Shown here: one piece after another, positions 39,501 to 48,914 of the stretch | Layout: the number at the start of each line of letters is the position of its first letter | How positions within the stretch are numbered: position 1 is the stretch's first letter | NCBI RefSeq assembly: GCF_041956535.1 | Contig: NW_027192195.1 | Span: 941,762-1,005,761 of the forward strand | Direction: 5' to 3' | DNA: 64,000 nucleotides | From: Calcarisporiella thermophila CBS 279.70 | Taxonomy: Eukaryota; Calcarisporiellomycota | The notes under the pieces: generated by a model | Database searches by the model: none | What the model saw: only the letters and a program-made list of their open reading frames with translations | What the model was told of the DNA's origin: nothing | Translations under genes and position numbers: made by a program

Positions 39501-40327
39501 GAATGAGTGCCTTTGAGCCTAGAATCAAGGGCCATTTTCCATCTGAGACTTATCAGGAGATTATCAATCTCTCCCAAGATATATTAGACCGGTTCGTTTC
39601 TATACATAGGGTGTCTGAGAGCGTTCACCCGCTCATTCCAACGACCTCGTTTGAGATAGTTAACCCATATCGCCGTAATCTTGTAAGTTTGTTTTCTTCT
39701 TAGGAAAAAGGGGAAGGGAGATTCGAGAAGGGGTATCAGAAGATGAAATCTACAGATAAAATAACAATACGGTCTTTTCAACTAGAATTATGCGGTTATT
39801 CTCTCGTTCCATATCCTGGGGACCTCGCTCAAGACCAAGGTGAGTGGATCTCGTCCCTACCCTTCAATTTACCCTATATTTAGATCTCATCTTTTTAGAC
39901 ACCTTTACCACCCATCTTTCCTTTCGCACGAGTCTATCTCTATCACATCCTACAAGGCACTCGCAAACTTGATTGTCAGGCACCTCCAGATACATTCTAT
40001 AGGCGGCTCTTCTGGTATGCGTGTGGCGCATCCATAGGAATAATTTTGGATCGAGTCGAATCCCTTCATGAAATCGTCAAGACATTAATGGGGGAAAATG
40101 AACTCATCAAAGCTTCACATGAACCTTTTAATCCGGTGATCGGGACCCAGAAAAAGAGGGAACACAAGGAGGAGCCCAGCCAGGACGAACAAGTTTCCAA
40201 TTCCGAAGGGTCGCCGAAGAGAAAATCGTTAACTCGTAAATTAACATTGGGTAATGACTACAGAGTGACCACTTTAATAGAAGAATTGCAAACCGACTTG
40301 GAGCGCATACTACACGAAGAATTATGA
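36514..40327 (+). CDS. Large membrane protein of the aromatic-acid-exporter / BRE4 (FUSC-like) group
   Basis: Ten exons (36514-36712, 36784-37261, 37328-37461, 37521-37666, 37735-38497, 38611-38997, 39057-39270, 39334-39682, 39786-39839, 39899-40327) give 1050 residues. Two similar halves are visible. The first has about five or six helices (from TMRTIKATVALVISTIIAYLP-like sequence to FGYAAYPILIGYGVGVAVNWLIL). The second repeats the plan from FLFAIKCTVGSLALL through WAVFAYVVVLTSPYMGDTML, LATLLGCVWAMVTFYAG and a last helix before WWPCYSR. Long hydrophilic segments follow each half. This layout fits the fungal ArAE_2/DUF2421 proteins, putative organic-anion exporters. The exon 5/6 border has alternatives (acceptors at 38603, 38606 or 38610). 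Substrate unknown. Confidence 0.78.
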
Positions 40328-40574
40328 ATTTTTTATTATTAATGTTATTTAATTTGTCGTTCTTATGAATTGTATATATTTATTTATTTCGTTTATCTAT
40401 TTCATCGACTCCCCAGTTTTCTTAATCTTGATGACTGTAGCATTGGAGGAGGACATAAAAATGCTCTCAATAAGAGTATTATTGCAATGTAGGAAAGGAT
40501 TAGCAATGTAGCAGGAGATAATCGATAAATCAGCAGAGTTATAAAGTCCACAAATTCATCTCAGAGGGACGGCT
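40328..40574. other. Intergenic between converging genes
   Basis: AT-rich 3' flanks of the transporter and OPRT; nothing else seen. Confidence 0.5.
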
Positions 40575-41222
40575 TTATGCCTTGATGCCATACGTGTTTC
40601 TATACTCAATCATCTTTTCTAAATGCTCCTCATACCCGCCAGCCTCTTTCATGTATTCCATGATATCACTCATGGCCACAATAGACTTGACCTGGACGTT
40701 GTAGTCTCTCTGAACTTCCTGGATGGCACTCAACTCTCCCTGGCCACGTTCTTGACGGTCGAGGCAGACCAGAACTCCGGAAAGTGTTGCCTTTTCATCC
40801 TCCAACACCCGCATCGATTCTCGGATAGCCGTTCCCGCGGTGATGACGTCGTCCACCACCACCACCCGCTTCCCCTTCATCGCCGCTCCAACAACGGAGC
40901 CACCCTCGCCATGATCTTTCTTTTCTTTACGATTAAAGGCAAAGGGGATGTCCTCGTTTTCGGAAGAAGCGGAAACAGCCGTGACAGCAACAATAGGAAT
41001 ACCCTTATAGGCCGGGCCAAAGAGTACATCATACTCGAATTTGGAATCGGCAAGTGCAGCGGCATAGAAGCGGCCTAGCGCGCCAAGGGACGAACCGGTG
41101 CTAAAGAGCCCAGCATTAAAGAAATAAGGGGAAATACGGCCAGACTTGAGGGTATAAGATCCAAATTTGAGGACATCGTTAGCGATGGCAAACTTGATGA
41201 ACTCTCGTTGATAATCTTTCAT
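40575..41222 (-). CDS. URA5: Orotate phosphoribosyltransferase
   Basis: A single exon encodes 215 residues, one of the few intronless genes here. The enzyme joins orotate and PRPP to make orotidine 5'-phosphate in pyrimidine synthesis. Visible features: [21 protein letters not shown] at the N-terminus, the substrate loop [21 protein letters not shown], the mobile loop [18 protein letters not shown], and the PRPP-binding motif [16 protein letters not shown]. The length matches yeast Ura5/Ura10. It uses the product of the PRPP synthetase encoded at 10.2-11.3 kb. It is divergent from the NmrA-like gene. Confidence 0.97.
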   Translation of the reverse strand: MKDYQREFIKFAIANDVLKFGSYTLKSGRISPYFFNAGLFSTGSSLGALGRFYAAALADSKFEYDVLFGPAYKGIPIVAVTAVSASSENEDIPFAFNRKEKKDHGEGGSVVGAAMKGKRVVVVDDVITAGTAIRESMRVLEDEKATLSGVLVCLDRQERGQGELSAIQEVQRDYNVQVKSIVAMSDIMEYMKEAGGYEEHLEKMIEYRNTYGIKA

Positions 41223-41707
41223 CTTAGTATGCTTTGAGGGCTTCCGCGAATCGAGGGTGGAAAAGAGAGGAGTGATGAAAAGGATCGACTAACATAGCAT
41301 CGAACGATTGACGTGGAAGGTACACATCTTTGTGAAACAAGCCACATGTAAACAATCCACTTAGTCGAAATTAGCAGTCATTTCCGGCTGAGATAAAATA
41401 TCGCCCCACATATATACAAATCCAAAATTTCATTAAAATAAATGCGATAAATAAAAAGATGTATGAAAATATGTTAGTAGATAGCTTTTATTTTATATAA
41501 TTAAATATATAAAAACCAGGCAAAAAAACATTCGAGTACGAAGCTAATATCTCTAACTCGTACTAGCAACATTTTTCTCAAGGTTTTAAAAGCAGGTGGG
41601 CGTGAGATTTGATTGACCGGGGGAAAGTGGCAAATAAAATTTACTGACCGCTACCACCTCTTTGCAATTTTAATAATAAAAAAATCCCATAATATAAAAT
41701 TGCGAAC
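41223..41707. promoter_or_regulatory. Divergent upstream region of OPRT and the NmrA-like gene
   Basis: AT-rich, including a stretch of alternating A/T at about 41480-41515. No specific site recognised. Confidence 0.4.
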
Positions 41708-42863
41708 ATGCGAAAAGAAACCATTCTCATTACCGAAGCTGACGGGCCAATTGGTGAGTGGCCATTTCGACCCCTCCATCCTCCCTTTTTCACAATAATG
41801 CTTACAGCTCATTCCCCCATACTAATCAGGACTTGCCACCGTTCGTTGCATTCTCTCCATTCCGCACCATAACACGAGGGTGGTGTGCGGAATTATGGAT
41901 CCCGAGTCAAGGGAGGCTCGAGAGCTAAATCAACTTGGCATCCCGTGTGTAGATATTCAACCAAAGGATAAAGAGCGACTGGCCCAAACTTTTGAAGGGG
42001 TGAACAGCCTGTTTATCGTGCCGAGTACCGAGGATGAAAAGATCGGACACGAAAGAGTAAGCTATTGCCAATTTTTATGGACTTTGCTTCAGAATTGTCT
42101 ATCGAGGCACCACGTTTCATTGTCCATTCTCCGCTAGGCATATATCGAGGCCGCAAAACAATCTAATGTCCGCTTTGTCTTGCTTCTGTCCGTGATTTTG
42201 GCAGAAGTGCGAAAAGACATCCTTGGGCGTCAATTCTATCAGCTTGAACAATACATCCAGCAAAGCAGCTTAAATTATTGCATTCTTCGTGCGGGAGTGT
42301 ATCAACAGCTGCTTCTGCTTTTCAAAAATTCGATCACCATGGACAACTGCCTGGTAGGGTGACACGCTTCCATCGCATCTCTATCGATTTTTTTTTATAT
42401 TCATTTCCTCCCGGCTAACTAATATACCTTGACTCACTAGCCAATGCCCACAGGAGAAGGCCGATATGCTCCGGTTAATAAAACCGACCTTGCAAAAGCG
42501 GCAGCACACATACTGGTTCGCCCAGGCTCCCATTTCGGCAAAACTTACAATATCACCGGCCCCGATTGCCTCACTACCTCGGAGATAGTCCAGCGCATGT
42601 CCACACGATTGCACAAGAAGATCCAATTCAGGGACGAGCACCCAGAAACGGCGCGGGAACACATGGGGTCCATGCTACTGCACCAAAGCGAAGCCGAAGC
42701 GATCAAGGAGGAATTGCTGCTTGTTCGGGACGGCAAACTTAACTTTGTTAGCCCCAATTTTAAAGAAATAACCGGCGAGGAGGCAACAAGCTTGGATCGC
42801 TTTTTCCAGGAGCACTCGAGCGATTTGACGCGACTCGACCAGGCGGTGACGGTGGAAGAATAG
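41708..42863 (+). CDS. NmrA-like NAD(P)-binding protein (atypical short-chain dehydrogenase)
   Basis: Exons 41708-41753, 41830-42056, 42138-42353 and 42441-42863 give 303 residues. The N-terminus ILITEADGPIGLATVRCIL corresponds to the Rossmann turn, but the usual GxxGxxG appears as A-D-G-P-I-G, the first glycine being replaced. Further features: GVNSLFIVPSTEDEKIGHE, FVLLLSVILAE, CILRAGVY and GRYAPVNKTDLAKAAAHIL, the last typical of NmrA/HSCARG and the related quinone-reductase-like QOR2 group. Such proteins sense the NADP(H) ratio or act as regulators rather than enzymes. The active-site Tyr-Lys pair of classical SDRs is not evident. Redox-sensing role is inference. Confidence 0.85.
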
Positions 42864-43218
42864 AGGAGGATTTTTCCAGGAGCCTCAAGCCAAAAAAGTA
42901 ACTATTTTGTTAGTTTTTTTAACCAAAAAAAAATCACCAAAGTCTAGCTTTGCAAAATATCTTGGTTTATTAAGTGTACATAAGGGTAATCTTAAAAAAG
43001 TTTTAACTGTTTCTTTTTTTGACCCACCATTCATTAGTTTAGCATAATAAAAAGTTGGTTCACATGTCTATTTGAAATTGTTCTTCATTTCCCGAAGTAT
43101 TCGCATTGCACTTACAGGATCGCTAGTACATGTGGCGAGTTGAATGGATGGTTCGCTAGCATGCAAATTTGGTTAGAACTTTAAGCCTAAGGGCTCAGGA
43201 AGGGGCGACCATCATCGC
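42864..43218. other. Intergenic between converging genes
   Basis: T-rich and A-rich 3' flanks; nothing else seen. Confidence 0.5.
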
Positions 43219-44113
43219 TTACTTGACACGCATGAAAGGATTGAAGGAAAGCTCCTGTCCAATGGTCGAGGGAACCGTGATTGTTTTGTTATGGCACCAT
43301 GCGATTTTGTTCACGAGCACTTCGTTTTGAGGGTCTACCGTCAAAGCAAACTTAATTCCAAGAGTGCCGTTAGCTCCATCCATTCTCAATGCATCCAGCG
43401 ATACGAAGCGGGAAAAATGCCCTCTCTCCCAACCACTGCCTACCTGTAAATTTGCCCTTGTGTATTCGTGACCGCAGAAAACCCAAGTCTCTGGGGGGAG
43501 TTTCGCCAGATTCTCCACCAGATTGGTATACATGTCTTGTGCATCTCCTTCGAAGAATTTCCCACAACCACCGATAAAAAGGGTGTCCCCGCTAAACAAT
43601 GCCTTCTCTTGTGTTGCGGGATCGACGACATAGTAGCAAATATGGCCACGGGTGTGGCAGGGAGTGTAATATGGAGTAATGACCAGAGATCCCATCTTAA
43701 AGTCTTCTTTGTGCTTGCAAACCTAAGGGCAAAGGCATGGGTTAAGGAGGGTACGGGAAGAGAGGTTGAAAGCCTGAATTACAAAATTGATTTCGGGAAT
43801 GCGTGCATCGGCCCCGTACACAGCTAAGCCCGGCTTACGCGAAACTAGCTCGACATTTCCACCAGCATGATCTGGGTGATGGTGGGTGGTAAATATACTT
43901 GATAGTTTAGCTCCTGTCTGATTTAGAACGTGTACGACCTTTGAAGGCTCAGCAGGGTCAACCACTGCGGCTAATCGGGAAATGGTGGAAGAGACAGTTA
44001 GACTGGTAGGAGATATCAGGCCTCCCAAATAGCTGCTTACCATCATTTGTTTTTTCATCGATGATAATGTACGAGTAATTATCATGTAACACAGGCACTG
44101 GTATAATCTTCAT
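43219..44113 (-). CDS. GLO2: Glyoxalase II (hydroxyacylglutathione hydrolase)
   Basis: Exons 44113-44041, 43970-43783, 43722-43444 and 43350-43219 give 223 residues, some 30-40 shorter than usual glyoxalase II. It hydrolyses S-lactoylglutathione to lactate and glutathione. Metal ligands are complete: the THHHPDHAGG cluster, His in TPCHTRGHICYYV, Asp in SGDTLFIGGCGKF and His in GHEYTRAN. The N-terminus MKIIPVPVLHDNYSYIIID matches the family and lacks a mitochondrial leader, so it is probably cytosolic. The C-terminal glutathione-binding part is short but keeps TVPSTIGQELSFNPFMRV. It completes a glutathione-linked pair with the glutathione reductase at 13.9 kb. Confidence 0.95.
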
Positions 44114-44542
44114 AGCTGAGTAGACTAAATCTGGTTACTCTCCTTCAACAAATTAGACTGCAACTAAGAGGATAAAAGTACCACGCGAAGGTGAAGTGTG
44201 AAAGAGACGTAGGCGAGATGAGGCTGCGGTGTTTTGATCAAGAATTCTTTGCACAATGCGAATCATAACATCGAAGCCTTGTCAACTTGTAGAATCTCTT
44301 TAGAAACTTTCTCTTTTTCTGCTGCTCAGAAAAAAGGAACGTTGCTAGAATTGATGACGTAACATGCGTCTTAGCGCCTTGGATTAATTTCTTGGTAAAG
44401 AGATAGAATGAAATATGACTACACATGTACATAGACAGGACCCTCAGGGTAAAACAAAGATAAAATAGAGTAAAAAGCTGGACGAAGTCCCACAACAAGT
44501 TATGGATATAATGAGGAATATAAATTAAAGGCTGTGAAAGGC
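44114..44542. other. Intergenic
   Basis: 5' flank of glyoxalase II and 3' flank of the next - strand gene. No supported gene. Confidence 0.5.
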
Positions 44543-45186
44543 TCATGCCCACGTCTCTGCAAATGCATACACCAGCCCGATCATCGGCCCTTGCTCGTCG
44601 TCTGCCTGCTCCGTCTCCTTCTCGGATGCGCGCCCTCCACTCTCCTTATTCACCATTGAAATTTGTATCGAATCTGCAGGAGGGGATGCCAGATTCACAA
44701 TCCCACTCAACATTCCTTTGACCTCTTCATCTGCCTCGTACATCGTATCCGCAGTCCATAGAAAAGCGTCGTGTAATAGGGAGAACACACGCGAGAGAGA
44801 GCGTGGCAGCATTTCACTCCAGCTTTCTGACCGTTTCAGCTCATGAAACCCAGCATCTTCTTCGATAATGGCCTTGCTACATTCCGACTGGTCTGAGGGT
44901 GTTACCGTACCTATGTCATCGGTCTCATCCTCACCTCCTAAATGAAACTGTGCTCTTGACTCGCCAGAGGATAGATAATTCTGGTCAAGAGATTGTGTGA
45001 TTCCAGTGAGCCTGTCAGAATTTGCACATGAGGAGAGTGCTGGCAGCGAGGTGTAAGGGGGAAGCTGAATGGATTGTTTTTGGGGAATAAGCGGCTAGAA
45101 TGAAAATGAGTAAGCATCAATTATCTTCGAGACCATCTTCAGGCAGTATACTGATGTAAACAGTTGGAAATACCTACCTCCTCCAT
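44543..45186 (-). CDS. Hypothetical acidic protein, not recognised
   Basis: Exons 45186-45178 (only MEE) and 45094-44543 give 186 residues. The N-terminal half is hydrophilic and Ser-rich with one LPPY motif (IQLPPYTSLP, about residue 13). The middle may be structured: WSEMLPRSLSRVFSLLHDAFLWTADT is amphipathic and helical. The end is acidic and Gln/Glu-rich, finishing GPMIGLVYAFAETWA. No signal peptide or membrane segment. The 9-base first coding exon has a strong GTAGGT donor and the acceptor preserves the frame; an alternative is a start inside exon 2. I do not recognise the family. The LPPY echoes the PY motifs of the membrane proteins at 20.3-23.4 kb, but that may be chance. Confidence 0.6.
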
Positions 45187-45607
45187 TAAGAGACCAAGAT
45201 GGGTTGTAGTTTTAGGGTGAGAAAAAAGCACCAAAGATGTTGGGGGACTTAACGATAAATATCCTCTGGACCACCAAATAGCCTTTGGATATGCAAATTT
45301 AAGCTTTCAAAATTCAATTTTAAAAACAAAAAAGGATTATATTATTTATTTTTTAAATAAAATCATAAATCTATCGTCCGTAGTGAAGATGAGAGGGCGT
45401 CCAGCACATCTCCTTAAGAAAAAAAAAAGTCAAGGTCCTTTGACACAATACATACAATTATAGTAAATACAAGAGAGTGAAAAGAATGCGAAATGAAAGA
45501 GGAGAACGACAAAGGTGTTAATGAAAGGTCGACTTAAAAAAAAACTTCAACTAAAGACCATTTTTTTAATACGGCGCACGTATCTTTGCACACCTCAGTG
45601 GAGTGAT
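45187..45607. other. Intergenic
   Basis: A/T-rich; promoter of the hypothetical gene and 3' flank of the secreted barrel protein. Nothing else seen. Confidence 0.5.
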
Positions 45608-46297
45608 TTAATCGGCCCATTGCCAGCTAATGGGCACACGACCAGCGGCTTGGTCTGCAATTTGGTTGAAGGCAGACGGAGACAGATCAAGATCGCCATT
45701 GGCACAGCCAGGGCATTTATCGACAATGGTGACGGTGACTTTTCCTTTGGGCCCTGTCACCTCGGCCTTCTTGCCGCATACGGGCGCTCCGTTGTTGCCT
45801 CCGCCGTACTGTGCGACGTTCAGGGCAGCAACCATCTCGCCGTTGCTGTTGGTTTGCCCACAGGCGCCCAAGCCGACATCGTAGTAGGTTCCGTCACCAT
45901 TGTAGCCGCCAGAGGAGCCTCCGCTTGGCTTTTCCTGATTCTGGGACTCCTTAGCGGCGGGAGAGGCGGCGGGGGTGGACTCAGCAGCCTTCGGGGCCTC
46001 TGGAGTAGATTCGGCAGCCTTTGTGGCCTCGGGAGTGGATTCGGCAGCCTTCGGGGCCTTGGGAGTGGTATCGGCAGCCTTTGTGGCATCGGGGGTAGCG
46101 GCAGCAGAGGTAGTATCGGAGGAATCATCCTTTTCAGCGCCAGGGCTGGGAATTACGGGGCTGGGAATAGCAGGGGTGGGGATGGTATTGGCGGCTGCAC
46201 TGGGGATATTGACGTCGGCGACGTTAGGGGTGTTAAGAGGAGCAGCGGCGGCCAAGGAGAGAGCGGAGGCGACGAGAAGAAGAGTCTTGAAGTACAT
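45608..46297 (-). CDS. Secreted RlpA-like double-psi beta-barrel protein with repeat linker
   Basis: One exon, 229 residues. Start at 46297: MYFKTLLLVASALSLAAAAP is a signal peptide. A Pro/Thr/Ala-rich linker (about 20-120) contains a ten-residue repeat built on KAAESTPEA. The C-terminal 100 residues are an RlpA-like/barwin-type six-stranded double-psi barrel: GDGTYYDVGLGACGQTN, a CGK strand end, VTVTIVDKCPGCANGDLDLSPSAF and PISWQWAD. Asp in VDKCPGC and the paired cysteines match expansin-like fungal proteins and riboflavin-aldehyde-forming-enzyme-like secreted proteins. It lacks the expansin cellulose-binding domain. Probable extracellular or wall protein; activity unknown. Confidence 0.88.
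   Translation of the reverse strand: MYFKTLLLVASALSLAAAAPLNTPNVADVNIPSAAANTIPTPAIPSPVIPSPGAEKDDSSDTTSAAATPDATKAADTTPKAPKAAESTPEATKAAESTPEAPKAAESTPAASPAAKESQNQEKPSGGSSGGYNGDGTYYDVGLGACGQTNSNGEMVAALNVAQYGGGNNGAPVCGKKAEVTGPKGKVTVTIVDKCPGCANGDLDLSPSAFNQIADQAAGRVPISWQWAD
45984..46103 (-). repeat. Four tandem 30-bp units inside the secreted barrel gene
   Basis: Units begin at 45984, 46014, 46044 and 46074, each starting GCAGCCTT on the + strand. They encode ten-residue repeats (A-E-S-T-P-E-A-P/T-K-A) in the linker. Period is a multiple of three, so unit gain or loss keeps the frame. Confidence 0.8.
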
Positions 46298-47436
46298 TTT
46301 GGGAGGAGGAGGTTGCGGTAAAGAGTTTGGAAATCGAGTTGAGAGATGGGCTCCGGTCAACGGAATAGAGTCGTTATGGGGTAGTAGAGGAGAGAGTATG
46401 GGAATTGATATAGAAGATCAACTTGTTGAAGGAGAGAGAATGGGGAGAGAATGCAAGGTTTTTATAGACGAGATTCGGACCGTGCACTTAACTGTCAAGA
46501 GTGCATATGAATGAGCATCAGTTACCCTGCATCTGCCGGCCTCTGGACGCGGGGAGGCCACGATCCACCTGAAACCCCCGCTCAGACGACACCAGGAACG
46601 ATGTAAAAAAGAGTCCTCTCCTCGACCAAACAGAACCCAGATCGGAGCTAATAAAATGGAAAAAGGAAACTGTTTATCGTTAATAAAAAACGAAACAAGC
46701 AAATATTTAGATTTCAGATCGGATAAGCCACCACCGCTGTTTTATCAGTCGGGAGCTGATCGAATCGGAACTGTCGTTGGGTGGAGAGACTAATGAAATC
46801 GCTAGGTGCGGGAACTGAGCTCCAACAATGAAAATTCCTCCTTTTTAGGGAGGGACCGTTCTGGCGGCCACGCTCATTTAGCTATCTCCGAACATTCTGA
46901 CTCTAGCGAATCGAGTTGGTCAGGTTTACTGGGGAGAGGGAAAGAGGAAGGAGAGATGCGGGTAACCACAGCAGCAATTCGGATCAAGTTCGAAACGCAG
47001 AGTGGAAAGATTGCAAGAGTCGAGTCGTGAGCAATAGAATCCCCCGCTTGTTCCCCTGAGCCAAGGAACGGCCGCTTCCCCCTCCCCTTCCAAGCTAACA
47101 AATCTAGGCATTATTGGATATTCATTCCCGCTTACTTTGCAAAAAAAAAAAGAGAAACCTTTCCAAAGCATTGGTATTTTTGAGATTGTCTTCCGGCCGT
47201 CATATGCATCATCAAGAGTGGGATTCCCCTGACTAGCTTGATAAGCATTCATTTGTCTAATTGGAGACTTCTTCCTCAAGTTTGCATGGGGAGGAGATGC
47301 TTTTTTTTTGGAGATTACGCAAGTTCTCTGATGAAAACCTGGCATCCATGGGAATGGGAATAAGCGTGCTGGCCCATATGAATATTTCAGACTAGTATAT
47401 ATGCATACATATGTAGGTTTTCTTAAAGTCAAACAC

Positions 47437-47505
47437 CTACATCGAGGCCTACACATCCTTCGTCAGGGCATTTCACCCACGCGGTGTGTAGGTGTGACGA
47501 TGTAG
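47437..47505. repeat. Imperfect inverted repeat, about 22-bp arms
   Basis: CTACATCG...CCTACACATCC at 47437-47458 pairs with the reverse complement of 47483-47505, with a 24-base loop and one small bulge. It could be a hairpin in a transcript, a terminator-like structure or a relic of a small inverted-repeat element. Confidence 0.5.
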
Positions 47506-48483
47506 ATTCCCACGTCAGGAACACGCTCGAGCACGACTCACCGCATCATTCAAAGTCCTGCAGAACCTTGGAGCTGCAATCGAGAGCCGCCCTGCGAGGG
47601 AGGATACTCATGACCAATTCAGACTTCGAACTCTCTCAACCTTGTCTTCCTATCATTTGACTCATTCACTTTGCTATTCTAGAGGTGCTGTATAGTGTCG
47701 TGTCAATGATACAAGGCAATATATTGAAGAAAGGGATACAAATGTAATGTCATCGAGTAATTGGCCCAATATGTGAAATGGTCACAAAAATGGCAGTCTT
47801 CATACTGTTTAATACTAGTGTATTTTCCTTCTTCAGTCTATCCCTTCTGACAGATCGGCTCTACCTCTTCCTTAGTGCTCCCACCAGGACAGTTTCAAGC
47901 AGGTTTTCAGCTGTTTCGACACATAAGATATATTTCTTGGGAATACGCGTAGCAAGTATTCGTATAGACAAGAGACTTGAATCCAATTCCTTTTTTTTTC
48001 CTCCTCTCAAGCTACTCTTGCCCTCATAGTTGAATAAGAAAATGAAATCTACCAATTGAGAGAGCATACAGATTTTTGACCAATCTTGAACTCTCACCAG
48101 ATTTTGCTAGAGTTTGACGTTGTCGAGTGCTAAATTTCTTTGTTACAGACAATAAAAAACGAAGGTCAGAGGTTTTCACATTATGTTGGTCCAATTCCGT
48201 CTACTTCCACCCTCCCACTTTGAACCACCTCCTACCGGTATCTTCAACTACTAAAATGGACGGCTTTCAAGTGTAGAACGCAACCCATCACTTGGAATGC
48301 AATCACGGAGGTATAATTGGATACAGGGCAGTGTCTAGGCACGCTTTCTTTTCTTGAACAGAGGTCCCGATTCAAAGGTCGCTCTACAGTATTAAGTAAT
48401 GAATATTACTAGGAAAAACATTAAAGTTGCTGCTCAATTCCACGTAACCAATCCCAGCTTGGCTCCCTCAATAAATCAAGAAC

Positions 48484-48612
48484 ATGTGTAAGACTCTTGC
48501 CAACAAAGTCCTATTGGGTACCGTAATTGTTACGGTTTTGATTGGCGCGCCACTTGGAATTGAAATCGATTTGAAGTGGATATTTTCACCTGGTATTGTC
48601 AAGCTGACATAG
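48484..48612 (+). CDS. Possible 42-residue secreted or membrane peptide
   Basis: ATG at 48484 opens 42 codons ending TAG at 48612. The N-terminus MCKTLANKVLLGTVIVTVLIG is basic then hydrophobic, like a signal peptide or a tail anchor; the rest is short (IEIDLKWIFSPG). There is no family match and the frame could be random. No splice evidence. Confidence 0.2.
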   Translation: MCKTLANKVLLGTVIVTVLIGAPLGIEIDLKWIFSPGIVKLT

Positions 48613-48914
48613 AAGACTATAGAGAGAAGTAAATGTACAGAGGCAGGTATAGAAAAGCATTTCGCAAAGAAATTTCGCACTTTGACAATTAAACAGAGAG
48701 GAAGAAAAAAAATGTTCAGATAATTCCGCAACCTCAAACAAAAAAGAATAACGAGATACTCTAACAAACATGCAAGTGAAATAAATACTAGTTTCCCGTG
48801 GTTCCCAAACCCATTGACAGACGTACAACCTCCTCTCTCCCAAATAAACAAGTGGTTGATGTGAAAACGGTATGAAAGCAAGCAATATACTCCCTATTTT
48901 GCATCCCCTCGCGC

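Larger units (their letters stand above)
46298..48914. other. 2.6 kb gene-poor segment
   Basis: Longest stretch without a supported gene. It starts with the promoter of the secreted barrel gene. It includes a 176-codon - strand frame (46926-47456) without recognisable domains, an imperfect inverted repeat and a small hydrophobic frame, both listed separately. No transposase or RNA gene recognised. Confidence 0.45.

Noticed and set aside
45515-46321. A 268-codon Gly-rich + strand frame
   Set aside because: Antisense to the secreted double-psi barrel gene; glycine richness mirrors the Pro/Ala codons of the true strand.
46926-47456. 176-codon frame on the - strand
   Set aside because: Starts with ATG but has no recognisable domain or signal; composition is irregular and it overlaps the inverted repeat. 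Kept only as part of the gene-poor stretch.
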